From Amblyomma americanum (taxonomy: Eukaryota; Arthropoda; Arachnida; Ixodida; Ixodidae), in contig NC_135498.1 in assembly GCF_052857255.1 (NCBI RefSeq), positions 87,368,639 to 87,432,638 of the forward strand: a stretch of 64,000 nt of DNA. The letters are read 5' to 3'. The notes below the pieces were generated by a model, which saw only the letters and a list, made by a program, of their open reading frames with translations, did no database searches and had not been told where the DNA came from. Each line of letters begins with the position of its first letter. The stretch's first letter is position 1. Below, in pieces: positions 10,866-21,510 of the stretch. The position numbers were made by a program, and so were the translations under genes.

Positions 10866-10886
10866 CGAGGGGGGGGGGGGGGGGGA
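10866..10886 (+). repeat. Poly-G run
   Basis: About 20 consecutive G residues. Such runs are slippage-prone and the length may be an assembly artefact. Confidence 0.85.
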
Positions 10887-11641
10887 TCGTGTGGCGAGAG
10901 GGACACCGCTGTAGATGGAGTCGAAGATTGGCAGAGAGAGGGCCAGGTGCGCCACTGGGCGATCGCTGCATTGGACCTGGCGAGTGGAGCAGGGCTATGA
11001 CGTGTCACACAGTGGCTAATTTCATCTCACCCGCTCCCACGGTCTGATCCTATCGACGGCAACGGGCGCTCTTCCCGGAGGAACACTGAAGGAAACGCAT
11101 AGTCTGGCGCATGAATCGCACGGATCCTCTGTGAATTTTTCCTCGCGCCTCGCAGTCGTCCTGAATGTTAAGCCGCACTTTACAGGACGATTTAACCAAG
11201 CTTTCTGTAAGTCAACGTCCCACTTTCTTGGAAACGCCATCTCAGTTTATTCATTGCTATGCACGCTCAACACCGTCAGCGATCGATTGTCAGCAAAGCG
11301 CAGGGAGCAAATTGTGTTCCGTTTATTTCTGACGCAGCTCGCGAGTTTTGTTGCGAAATAATGGGCGCTTGTATTGAACCCAGGCTTACGCTGTGTTCTG
11401 AGAGCATAAGCCTCGAAACAAGATAAGTAAGAAAGTCTCGAAAGAAAAAAAAAGAGACAGCTGATTACGACAGTCGGTAATGCGAAATTTCAGCGCAGCT
11501 CTTCGTGCGCCATTTGCCACCGCTGGCAAGTGGCGGGTTACGCTGCTAGCCACCCTCCGGGACCTTCCTCTGGCAACCACCTTCCCGTTGTTCATTTTTC
11601 CGCTCGTACCGTGGCAGGTGGTGCTACGCTCTGCTAGTACC

Positions 11642-11916
11642 TAGGGTGCCTCGATGCCAGCGCCGGGTGGACACAACTTGAGCGACGCCGCCATATTAAA
11701 TCACAACTGGCCTCTCCCATGTACCGCGAAATGCTCGACTGGTAGCCCAGTGTAGCTCTCGCTGCAAAAGGCCGTTCGAATTAACGCACTTTGAAGCGCG
11801 CCGAGAACATGAACGGCGCCGCTACAAACGCTTGCGCCGCTGATCCCGTGTGATTCAATATAGTGGCGCCGCTGAAGTTCCCTCCACCCCGGCGGCGCTG
11901 GCATCGAGGCACCCTA
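11642..11916. mobile_element. hAT-like non-autonomous MITE, 275 bp
   Basis: The ends are inverted repeats beginning TAGGGTGCCTCGATGCCAGC and extending imperfectly to about 65-70 bases per arm (including a ccatattaaatcaca / tgtgattcaatatagtgg pairing). The element is flanked by 8-bp direct repeats, CTAGTACC (11634-11641) and CTAGCACC (11917-11924), with one mismatch. An 8-bp target duplication together with T/CAGGG ends is characteristic of hAT transposons. There is no transposase, so it would have depended on one encoded elsewhere. Confidence 0.75.
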
Positions 11917-11924
11917 CTAGCACC

Positions 11925-13371
11925 TATCAACACGCCACCAGCCAGCTGCCGTAACACGCTACCTGTGAAAGCGCCGACTACGACGATAACGACTACGACA
12001 CCGCATGCAGAAACGGGCGCGTAAGAGCTGCGCTCTAAAAAGGGCTACGCGACAGCGGCGTCACTAGGGGTCTGCGGTAGTTGTGGTCCGCACAGGGTGA
12101 AAATCTCCGCCGTTTAGAGTTCAGAGCAAGGTTTAGAGCAAAAAAAAAATAAATAACACGAACGACTGAGCCACAAGACACTCACAACCAAGGCGCTAAA
12201 TTCCGACAGAATTATTCCCAAGACAGTTATAACGAAGGCGACACGTATGGACTATCAGACGCATGCGCCAGGAAGACTGAAAAATTAGGACGGAAATGAC
12301 AAAATAACACTCTTAAAAGTCCCATGTCACCAGGCATCATTGATTGCTGAGCTTAGGTTCTCTTAGGTTATTGAATCATATAGGTGTTGTTTTTTTCAAT
12401 AGGGTAGCACCCGCTTCCGCCGTTCTCCTGCCGTGTAGGTGTCCATCCGCTTGCTAAAGGCAAGAGCCAATTTCCTAGACAGCTCTCCAGAGCGCCGCCG
12501 ACCATGCTAGGCTCAGTTTAGATCTGCGCAGTCATCACAACGGCGTTCCTATGGGGGTATAGCTGGCACTTCAACGCTTCGTGATAAAAACGTGTCCAAC
12601 ATTCATGAACTAAAATTTTGAATATTGGAAAACTTTAAAGTACCGGTATACAAATATTGAAGGCGATGGCTGATTCTTCCGCCATGTGGCAAAATCTTTC
12701 TTTTATATAGTTTCCAGCACTCGCGCCGAGCAGTTAAGAATGCATTTTGAAACCAATGGGGAACGCTATTGACGATAGAAAGGGCATTAATGGCAAAAAA
12801 AGAAAAATGCCAGCTTGGAGATCTGTGAATATTTTCGCTTTTATTGTGAAATCGTACAATATATGACAAAAGTGCGCTCATAAATTCTTTCTCGTTCAAA
12901 ACTGCTTTTGGCCAGAATTGTGGCGTGTGATAGCAAGCTTGGAACGAGTGCACTCCTAATTGGCGAATGTCACGTTTTCATCTGTCCAATATGAAACAAA
13001 TTCTTTTCGAACTGTTGTTTGCTTTCTAGATCCGAGTACAAAAATCAAGACTCGCTTAGTGTTTGGCGGCCGTCGGTGATTTCTATGGTGTCTGAGATAA
13101 AATATCAATAACATGCACCAGCCTGTGCCTATATTCGTGTGTCCAGAAGCGGACAGCTGGTACGGCAATTTACGATGTAGCGCACTGTTCCGAGCATACG
13201 TACCAATAGCCGCCGCTCGATATGAGCGAGTGGCGCTTGCCACTGTCTACACCGGAGATGGAGACCATTCGTATTTGATTTCAGACACGGCGGTGATGAC
13301 TAACGGCGGCCGAAAAAAAAAGCTTGTTTTTATTTCTTTAATAGGGTTCGTAGAGTAATTTTAAATTTGTC
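11925..13371. other. No recognisable gene
   Basis: Open frames such as one of 116 codons on the minus strand at 12603-12953 carry no motif I recognise. There is a short direct repeat of ttagagttcagagcaagg-like units near 12114-12140. Confidence 0.4.
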
Positions 13372-13662
13372 TTATATCAAGGTAGCATTAAGAATGTAGG
13401 ATCCCGAGTACGCACGTGGACGAAGAAAAACTTCATTATGGATTGATCGGGATTTTTCTGTCCCGCGGAGGTTGTTAACGGGCACTCGCGTCTTGCAGCA
13501 CACGGCCTTTGTCCTCCCTCGAAATGTGACCACTGCGGCTGTGTTTGCGTTCCGCAACCTAGCGCTCAGGAGCTTGGCGCCAAAGCCACTAAGCCCAATT
13601 AGACTAACAGGAATGTTCGGTTCGAGGAAAATCAGACAGCCTACGATTGGCGGAAGAACCAA
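13372..13662 (-). pseudogene. Possible LINE ORF1 fragment
   Basis: A minus-strand frame contains GFGAKLLSARLRNANTAAVV followed by TFRGRT. This resembles the RRM-like part of I-type LINE ORF1 proteins, where 'xSARrlgxxxTaxvTFxG' precedes the zinc knuckles. No zinc knuckle follows in frame. The call rests on one short stretch and could be wrong. Confidence 0.3.
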
Positions 13663-14173
13663 CTGCTTGCCGCACGCATTCTCTGATACAGAAGAGCATA
13701 GGATGCTTACGAGCGCTGCTATAATAAAGCACAGATCTGCTCTCCCGACGATGCTTAGAAATACGTTTCCAAGAGCGGTTCTTGTCTATAACAAGTAAAG
13801 GTGGCGCCTACTTTGATGGGGAGGTTTTCCCAGAGAATTTTTTTTTTTAAACATGCGTGCGCTGGCAGACGAAGGACGACCAAGAATGGACACAACTGCG
13901 ATTAGATTCAACTTAATAGTTAAACGCCATTGTGTCTATTCTATGGCGTCCTTCGGCTGCAAGCGCTCACATGTTTTAAAAATGCCTGCAAGCGAACTCG
14001 TCCCGCAGCACACCTTGCTTTTTCCAGGGCTTTAAAATATTTTCGCTTTTGAGGAAAGAGCGATCAGCCGGCGTCACTGAGACAAGCTCCATAATTTTTC
14101 GAGGCATGGCATTAAACATGGCAGAGGTGTTTTCGGCATTCCTTTTTATATTTTTACTGTCATTTTTTTCCAG

Positions 14174-14445
14174 GTTGGGACAGTTTAAGCTACCGTGGTG
14201 GCAGGATGTTCGCTACCTTCGACAAGAACAAGGACGTTGCTATGAACGGCAACCGCGCGGTCCCATACCGAGGTGGTTAGTGGTACCATTATTGTTACCA
14301 GTCAAATCCGAATGATCTCAATCTCAACGGCCACTACGACTACAGAATCGTTGGCATCGACTGGGGACATCGCGACGGCTCGCTCGGGTACTCACACTCT
14401 TATCCGAGTGCCCTACTGCTTATACGGCCAGTGGATTTACTATGA
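14174..14445 (+). pseudogene. Fibrinogen-domain terminal exon with in-frame TAG
   Basis: The exon starts after a strong acceptor (tttttttccag, ending at 14173). It encodes DSLSYRGGRMFATFDKNKDV, then the calcium-site region and AVPYRGG, and it ends LLIRPVDLL with a TGA stop at 14443-14445. These are the classic C-terminal features of fibrinogen-related lectins (the DxDND-like Ca2+ loop, the RGGWWY core, the final IRP). At 14278-14280 a TAG replaces the first tryptophan of the WWY motif; the frame is open on both sides. A polyadenylation-type AATAAATAAA follows at about 14453. The start phase fits the donor at 9321. It is either a pseudogene or a sequencing/allelic G-to-A difference. Confidence 0.8.
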
Positions 14446-14460
14446 TTTTTGGAAATAAAT

Positions 14461-16730
14461 AAATTGCATGCAGTGATTATTGACAGCGATGGCTGCAGGC
14501 CAAAAAAAGGTTGAAACCTATCCTTGAGTCCCAAAGACGGAACAAAAAATATGTGAAAACAACCACATCTCTAATGTTGCTGTTTGGCCTGATACATGCA
14601 AAATGGGGACTGTATAGTCAGATAGAGGATTCAATAATCAAAACTTACCTGTGTTTGAAGAAATTTCTATCAGAGACGTCGGACGTCTCTTGGTGTTTTC
14701 ATAAACATTGCAAACAGAGCTTTTGAATTGGTAAAAAACTAATTCTGGGAAAGCCATAAGTTCAGATCTCTCTTTCCCCCAAAGTGTAGGTCCTTTCGTT
14801 TTGCTCAGAAACTCACAATGCTGCACGTGATCACCACGCACCACCTTCACCTAAGGGCATTTTCTGCTTCCTGAAAAGCTTTAAAAAATGTTTTCGAAAT
14901 CACTCTTCTTGGCCTCTTCCCTTTCCCCGCAAGCTGTGCTTTACTCTCTTTTGTGACTTTGGCCCTCATGGACAATGGGATTGTCACTACCCCGTCTACA
15001 ATACGTCATTAAAACATTTTTTTCAGATATGATCCACGACTTTGATCTCTCAAAAAATGCCAAATAATCATAGTAGTATGCGCTGGTTGGCTATCACGCT
15101 TAACAGCCTAGATGGACAGGAAGGGGCGCAATGGGCCGAGCTCTTCAAATATAGTTCAATTCTGCTCCTTTAATTTTGACCCTTAAGAACTATACAAGAA
15201 TGCCATCCCTCTTCGAGCTTTCACTCTGGACAGCACGTGGAGCGTTCTGTACTACTGTCGGAGCATTACAGGTTTATCACAAAGTGGAGCAAAGCACCCT
15301 TCAAAAGGCATAATCCTGTAGTGTCTCCTAATAATATAATGTTTAGGATAGTGTGAAGAACCACGTTACAACACCGTATATGATAACCTTGCAAGATACA
15401 CTATAGCAAGCACGTACGACAGTCACGCCTTCCGATTCCCAGAGGAGAGATCAATGACTTTAGAAGTGATAGCACAGTCAGTGGAAAACCCATCAAACTC
15501 AACGTCATGACAAAAAGCCACAAGCGCCCGAAACCACTCCAATTGAGGAAGTACAGAATATCTCTTATACTTCCGACGTATCTGCATTTCTACTTTCCAT
15601 ATGGAGATGCTCACCCTCATTTAAAAGGCGGAATACAGCGTGAATGATTCAGAATGTTCTCCTAGCATGCAACATTACTGTTGCCACTCGACAGAGGACT
15701 TACCTTCTTCAATACGTTGGACAAGTAGTCTACAACATTTTCCAGTCAAGGCGCATGAAGAACATTGACGCCCAACTACAACGCAATCAAAACATCTTGT
15801 TAATTAAATGATTAAGAGCTGAACACCCTGTCATGCTGTGGTACCACAAATAGGCCGACCATATTCCTATAAAAGCAACATCACGGGATCCCTGGGAAGG
15901 ACATAACTTATACTTCTAGCGTTCGTTTCTAAATGCATAGAGGGAGTGCGAGTCATTAATGATTCTTCACGATGCCTTTTTAGCAAATCATGAATCTAAA
16001 CGAATGAAATATTAGAGGAGAAAACTGCACTATTCTGCGCCGCGTATTCTTTGCACTTAGACTGCATTCAAATCGGTTATGCCAAGCAGCGTAGAAGCAG
16101 ACAATGGGCCTCTGTTTCAAAACAGCGAGTTTGCGGAGATCACGCTGGAAGTTTGTTTTCACGATGGCAAAATAACTGTAATTTGGCTACAAGGATAAAA
16201 ACTCTTCATTTAATTGTCTAATCGCTATGCATACATATCTAGCCTGCTTACATATCATAACTTGTGCGCCTAAACTAAATTTTCAAAACCGTAACTGGAT
16301 GCACTCCTGATGTCCTGTCGGCAACTAAAGCATGAGCAACTTTCAAGGCGTACGAGGTATCTTTCGGATACCTCTCAAATACCCTTCTGCAAGATTTTTA
16401 CCGAATACTGGAAATACTGGCCTTAAAAGATCCCGTCACTCCATCCCAAAACATGTGAAAAGAGGCCAGGTTGATGAAAAGATACATGCTATGTCCCTAG
16501 ACTTAAATGTAGACCAAGCAGTGCTGTGCGAACTGGTACACTTTCCAGTCTTCTCGGTGTTTCAAAATTGCGTGCTGTATTTTACATGCGCATTTTACAG
16601 GCTTCGGACAAAACCACAGAAAAAATAAAATTGGATTGTTTTCACAGAGAATGTTGCGAAAAGAAATTTTTGTTAATGCAGTGAATGCAGGATTCTGCCT
16701 AAGCGACTCCCAGTCACTTTATTTTTAGAT
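14461..16730. other. No recognisable gene
   Basis: The region is A/T-rich, with open frames under 100 codons and no motif. Nothing is assigned. Confidence 0.4.
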
Positions 16731-16734
16731 ATTA

Positions 16735-17300
16735 TGAAGACACTCTGCGTCCAGCCTGCGGGAAGGCCAGCTTCCGTGCCAGCTACACGCAGGCGTTACT
16801 CGTACGCGACACATTTCCCCAACCCGTGGCGCCGAGCCCCAGCCACGGCAGGTTCGGACGAAATAGGTAACGGGAGAGCACGCTAGAAATAGTTTAATGT
16901 CCTAACGCGAGGTAAAGCGCACTGCGGAAGAATGTTCCGTCCGATAAAATAGAGGGTCGGTAGCTGACCAAGTCGTCATTGTCGACCGGCGTTAGGTTCG
17001 GGGGTCGACGGGCAGAAAGGGGTCCCGGGCAGGTCAGCAGGAGGCCAGCAGCAAGAGAGGAGTTTCCCGCCACGTACTACTCTTTTTAACCCCTCGGTCG
17101 CTGCCTACCTAGGAGCAATACGTTACTCACAATCTCAGGCATGCAACCCTTCCCTAAGTAGTCAGCGCGCTGTCGCGACGTCTCACGTCAATGTTGGGAA
17201 CGGGTAGAGTAGCAGGAGAGCCTTCTCCACATTCCTGGTGGCACGCACGCGTGGCCTCGTGACTCCGGAGCGTTTGCCGCTGGCGCGAGGGACGAAGAGG
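16735..17300. other. G/C-rich block of unknown nature
   Basis: This half-kilobase is much richer in G/C and CpG than its surroundings (for example gtcgaccggcgttaggttcg and ggggtcgacgggcag). It lacks a convincing open frame. On the minus strand a TATA-like GGTTAAAAAGAG precedes a G/C-rich stretch. It could be a solo LTR, a promoter/CpG-rich first exon or an unknown repeat. No terminal repeats were found by eye. Confidence 0.3.
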
Positions 17301-17794
17301 GATACCAGTGTATCCCACAATATATAGATATTGAATACGGATATGCGGACGGCTGCAGGCCGCAAAGGCTCGCCCATAGCGAGGAAAGAACTAACTTACG
17401 AGGGCCTGTTTGCGGTCTGTGCATGGGAAGTCCTGCGTGCTTACCGGCCAACTTATTTATGGCCTTACGACCTCAGTACTTTTATAAGCCCAAAAGGTAT
17501 TCGCAAAATACCAGTCAGTAAGGAAAGTGATGTTGAACACTCGAGAAAATTACAAATTCACAATCCGTAAGATACTAAGGTGAATGGTATATTGCCACAG
17601 CAATGTTCCTGCTACTTCCAACACGACGAGAAAGCGCACTTTTCGAACGTGAACTGTAAAACAATACCGTAACCTTCGATCTGTTTATTGTAAATTATGT
17701 GAAGTACAGCGACTTCCCATATACATATCGTTAATAGTTTACGATGAAGCATTGGTCATGCTGTATTATGTCAGGTTTAACGTTTCAAGGTGAC

Positions 17795-18010
17795 ACAGAG
17801 GCTACAAGAGACGCCATGGTGGATGTAGTTCGGGTTCACTTCGACCACCTGGCATTCATCAACGTGCGCTGACATCATAAAGCACACGGGCGTTTTTGTG
17901 TGTTTCTTCTCTTTAAAAATGTATTCGCCACCGTTGGGATTCGATCGCGCAGCTTTCAGGCTCAGCAGCAGCATGCCGTAGCTACAAGGCATCACCGAGA
18001 GTGAAAAATC
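17795..18010 (-). repeat. tRNA-derived SINE (second family)
   Basis: On the minus strand there is a head with an A-box-like GTAGCTACGGCATGCTGCTG and a B-box-like GCGATCGAATCCC. Then comes the body (gatgtcagcgcacgttgatg, ccaggtggtcgaagt). The end resembles the second SINE family rather than the (ATT)n-ended one. Confidence 0.6.
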
Positions 18011-18744
18011 GTTTCTTTTAGTAAAAACGACAGCAGTATGAAGGTATTGTGTAACCACGAAACTAAAGAAGGACACGCCGATGTACTGCACATAATCTAC
18101 AGCGTGTCGCAAGTAACTCCGCTCAAGGGATAAAAATTAGCCAGGGATATTAGGGGAGCGAAACCGGCTGCATGCTGTTTACAGTCATAGTTGACGTCCT
18201 TTGGTCTCTCCTCGAATATACAGTCGGAAAAATACAATAAGTCACCTAACAACTGAAAAAGAGCTCTTTCCAAGCTCAGAAACAAAACAATTATGGCGCT
18301 TACACATTCCTAGCAAGCGGAATATGAGCGATGGCTGGTTTCACACTGTGCTTTCGTGGGTAATAAATCCGCGATTTATGATTTTTATAAACCTCAAATA
18401 TGTCTGGTGCGTGTTTCACGGATGGCTTGTATCTCGGGGCGAACACTCTTGGATAGTGGTGTCTTTCGCGCAAAACTTATTCTTCAGGAGCCCTTACATA
18501 GCGTGCCGCCTTTTTCGGGCACTTTGGAATGTCCTAGCGTCTTGCCTGGTTGACCGCCCCGTATACCATGAATTTTAACCACGAGATTTAAGAAGCAACA
18601 ATAGCCAGGAGTGAACACAGCATTAGTGTCTCACAGTGTACTTCAAACTAACGCAACATGACACAAATCCAGGGCGCAATGCTGCAAAGCGCAAACGCTG
18701 TTAAATTTTGAAATCCCACACAGCTAACTAATAGATAACCTCTG

Positions 18745-19012
18745 CTCAGAAAATTGGTTTTTCGTGAAAGGAAATGGTACAGTATTTGTCTCAAATATCG
18801 GCGGGCGCCTGAACCGCGCCGTCAGAGAAGAGATAAAAGAGGAAATGAAAGAAGAAAGGAAGTAAGTGGTGCCGTAGTGGAGGGCTCTGGAATAATTTCG
18901 ACCACTTGGGAATCTTTAACGTGCACTGTCATCGCACAGCACATAGGCGCATTTTGCGTTTCGCCTCCATCGAAACGCTGCCGCCGCGGTCGGGTTCGAG
19001 CAGAGTTGTATA
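18745..19012 (-). repeat. tRNA-derived SINE (Ruka-type), head truncated
   Basis: In minus orientation it has the B-box region (CTCGAACCCGACC), the body with gatgacagtgcacgttaaag and the caagtggtcgaaattattcc segment. It ends with the typical caaatactgtaccatttcc and aaaaaccaatttt tail. Confidence 0.75.
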
Positions 19013-19770
19013 CTTTTTAGACAATAACATGTACACTTGATCATTCTCTTGCAGCGTGAAACGCTGCAATCATCTTCTTTATTAAAGGCGCCAACCAGAT
19101 ACATTTCACTATAGAAAGCTACTGCTTTGTAATCCCCCACCGCAGAGGCGCGGCGAATGCGCTTATGGGAGCTATTGTCTTCTACACCTGACGCTAGGAT
19201 AGCTGCATTGGATCGTCTACCTCAACAAGGGTGATATGATATTTGCGATGAGCTGAAAAATCTGCACAAAACTGTCACCCCTCCCCTTTCGTTTTTGTAA
19301 CAAAATCCACGCAGCCGCTACATTATGAATTTGTGCGCTTTGCTTGTTCACAACAATATGCTAATTCTGGATTTTTAAAAAATCGTATTTTTGTACGCCA
19401 TAGTTTTCCGCTCAGACGAATTTTTTTCCGACGGCAAATTAATCCCATATCGATAAATTGCCAAAACCTACAAAAATACATTTTGATAACCTTCCACAGT
19501 GCTGTAACACTGCGGAGTCCATATCAAAACGTGGATGACACGATTCTGTACCTCAGATAAAAACCTTGGCTTGTTAATAATTAAACTCAGCAATGACCCT
19601 ACAAAACCTCAAGCGAGTGCCAGTCTTATATGCTTTGATTAGAGTCATCTAAATCCGACTGGATGATCATTTCTTCTTGTTACCATTCCTTGGAAATACG
19701 AAAACTTTGCTTCCATTTCGTGTGCTTTCCCATTGACTATGCACAAATTATTCCTTCACGTCAAACTTCA
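19013..19770. other. No recognisable gene
   Basis: A/T-rich DNA with short frames only; nothing is assigned. Confidence 0.4.
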
Positions 19771-19774
19771 CTAA

Positions 19775-20296
19775 TACCTCAGACTACAAGCGCAGATTGC
19801 ATCCTCAAGAGATGTAAGTGCACCTAATTTCATTCGAATGCTAAAGGAGGTATTGGGCTTGTAGCGGACGTCCGCTGGATGGCCGACTCTTCTGCAGTTA
19901 AAGCAAACCTTTACTTGCTCTCGATACGGGTGTACGCGGAAGATGGCTTCCCAGTAGTAAATCTGAGTGGGGATCTTCATTCCTTGGAAGGTGATTTAGA
20001 TGGGCCTGGATTTCCCGATGCGTAGGCCTCCGCGATGACCATTCTCGGGTTCCGGTTCATGAAACCCTAACGGGGTTTATCCGGGAGGCTGTCGTCGTTG
20101 GGTTGGTAGATGACTCCCTTGATGGAGTCGTCGGGCGCCGCCACATATCATGCCCCGTTGAAGTCTTTGTCCCCCATCTTGAGTACTTTCCGAGTTCCGT
20201 ACGATACAGCTCGTTGGCAATTCGGCATGCTGAACGCGATCGTATTGTTCGAGGGGTTGATAGTAGTGGTACTCTCTGCTTGGGCGGCGAGGAATC
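19775..20296 (-). pseudogene. I-type LINE ORF1, middle and zinc-knuckle part
   Basis: Read on the minus strand from 20296 downward: INPSNNTIAFSMP, then YVAAPDDSIKGVIYQPND, then (with a stop and frame slips) ITFQGMKIPTQIYYWEAIFR, then VKVCFNCRRVGHPADV. This is the RRM-like domain followed by a CCHC knuckle, as in gag-like ORF1 proteins of I/Jockey-group LINEs, which coat the element RNA. The third and fourth metal ligands are partly changed (VRYKP where a cysteine is expected). The 5' continuation lies at 21130-21510, on the other side of an inserted LINE. Confidence 0.65.
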
Positions 20297-21123
20297 AAAT
20301 CAAATCAAAATTTATTCGTCTGTATGCGTACATATTCATGCATTCTAATCTGCCTAAGCACATTTTGCTTGTTGGCTGATAAGGCCGCAGGTGGAGAAAT
20401 AACTCTGTATGAATATATTTCTTTTCTAAACAGTCATGTTAACGCAGAGAAAAGAGTCTGAACAAAAAATAGCACATATGAAAGAACTCAATCTATACAC
20501 AAGGCAATACATTTGCACACCAATTTCTTATGCCCGTCATCATCCTACGCTTGTTATTTGCAATACATAGATCATCGGGAGTTTTATTAAATACAGCTGG
20601 TACATAAAAATTGCGCATCTTTTTACCATAGTTTGATAACCCCGTGGCTTAAGAAATGGTTCCGTTTTTCTCAAGGTGGCATCTTTTTTTACGGGAGTAT
20701 TATATTCATTTGAATAATAATACCGCGTTAACACAACAAAGTGGAAGAGTTCACGGATCTGAAGTATGCCTAACTCATCGTATTTTCCTTTCATGTCAAC
20801 AGAGTTCAGTCTGGTGGCGTAAGATATAGTGTTCACTATTCTTTTTAGGATAACAATTAATGCTTCTTTCTTGTATTTGGAGCAGTTACCATATGCAGTA
20901 ATGCCGTATTTTAAAACAGGTTCTACTAATGCTGTATAGATCAATTGTCTAAGATGAAGCGGAGATTGGCCACGAAGGTGATACATCATAGCCGCAATGG
21001 CCCTTATCTTTCTGGAGAGGTAGACGATGTGGTCGCTCCATGTGAGGTGTTGGTCAAAGTGGATGCCCAGATAGAGAACTGTTCTCTCCATTTGGATAGC
21101 TTTACAATTACACTGGTAACAAT
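20297..21123 (-). mobile_element. 5'-truncated LINE inserted in the ORF1 remnant
   Basis: The minus strand encodes an RT C-terminus in one open frame (20540-21151): YLGIHFDQHLTWSDHI, then RQLIYTALVEPVLKYGITAY. The usual terminal ~150 residues of a Jockey/CR1-like protein follow. The 3' end is marked by an (AAATC)n-like repeat at 20293-20310. Direct repeats GGAATC at 20291-20296 and 21124-21129 bracket the insertion and are a plausible target-site duplication. It is missing its endonuclease and most RT motifs, so it is a dead-on-arrival copy. Confidence 0.7.
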
Positions 21124-21129
21124 GGAATC

Positions 21130-21510
21130 TTGACCACGTCGCAGGCGGCACGTTGAAATTGCCGAGGCGCGAAGTCGTTCAAATTGTAACCTCGTAGGTG
21201 GCAGACAATTTTATAGTGGCATTTTTCTGGGCCAGTTGGTATGAATCCATGATTTGGGCCAGCATGAACTTTGGGACACAAACGAAGAGAGACAGAGAGA
21301 CAGTGTGTTCCGTGTTCCATGTGTCTCTCTTCGTTTGTGTCCCAAAGTTCATGCTGGCCCAAATCATGAATTTTATAGTCATCGGCAGGCAGGCGTGGGA
21401 GCGGGGCACGTCTACGGGGAGCAGTCTGCATCTTCTCTTTGGCGGGATAATTTCCCGCCATTTCGCCTTCGTCGTCATGCACCGGCGGAGGCTTGCTGGC
21501 GGTGGCGGCG
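21130..21510 (-). pseudogene. I-type LINE ORF1, N-terminal part
   Basis: The minus-strand frame contains EGEMAGNYPAKEKMQTAPRR, then LPRLPADDYKI and, after a foldback insertion, CHYKIVCHLRGYNLNDFAPR and AACDVVKIP. That order (a proline-rich head, 'LPxDDYKIVxRPRGGLNL', 'CD..xI') fits the N-terminus of tick I-type ORF1 proteins as I remember them. It would continue into 20296-19775 if the 20297-21123 insertion were absent. The hairpin at 21248-21368 interrupts it. Confidence 0.5.
21248..21368. repeat. Perfect inverted repeat, 47-bp arms, 27-base loop
   Basis: Arm 21248-21294 is the exact reverse complement of 21322-21368 (begins CATGATTTGGGCCAGCATGA). The loop is 21295-21321. The bases outside the arms do not pair. 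The sequence acacaaacgaagagagaca within it resembles the terminal segments of Penelope-like elements elsewhere in this window, so it may be a snap-back of such an end or of a template switch. Confidence 0.95.

Noticed and set aside
12603..12953. Minus-strand open frame of 116 codons
   Set aside because: No motif, A/T-rich composition and no splice or start context; probably chance.
18201..18578. Plus-strand frame of 125 codons
   Set aside because: No family resemblance and an overlapping second frame; treated as chance.
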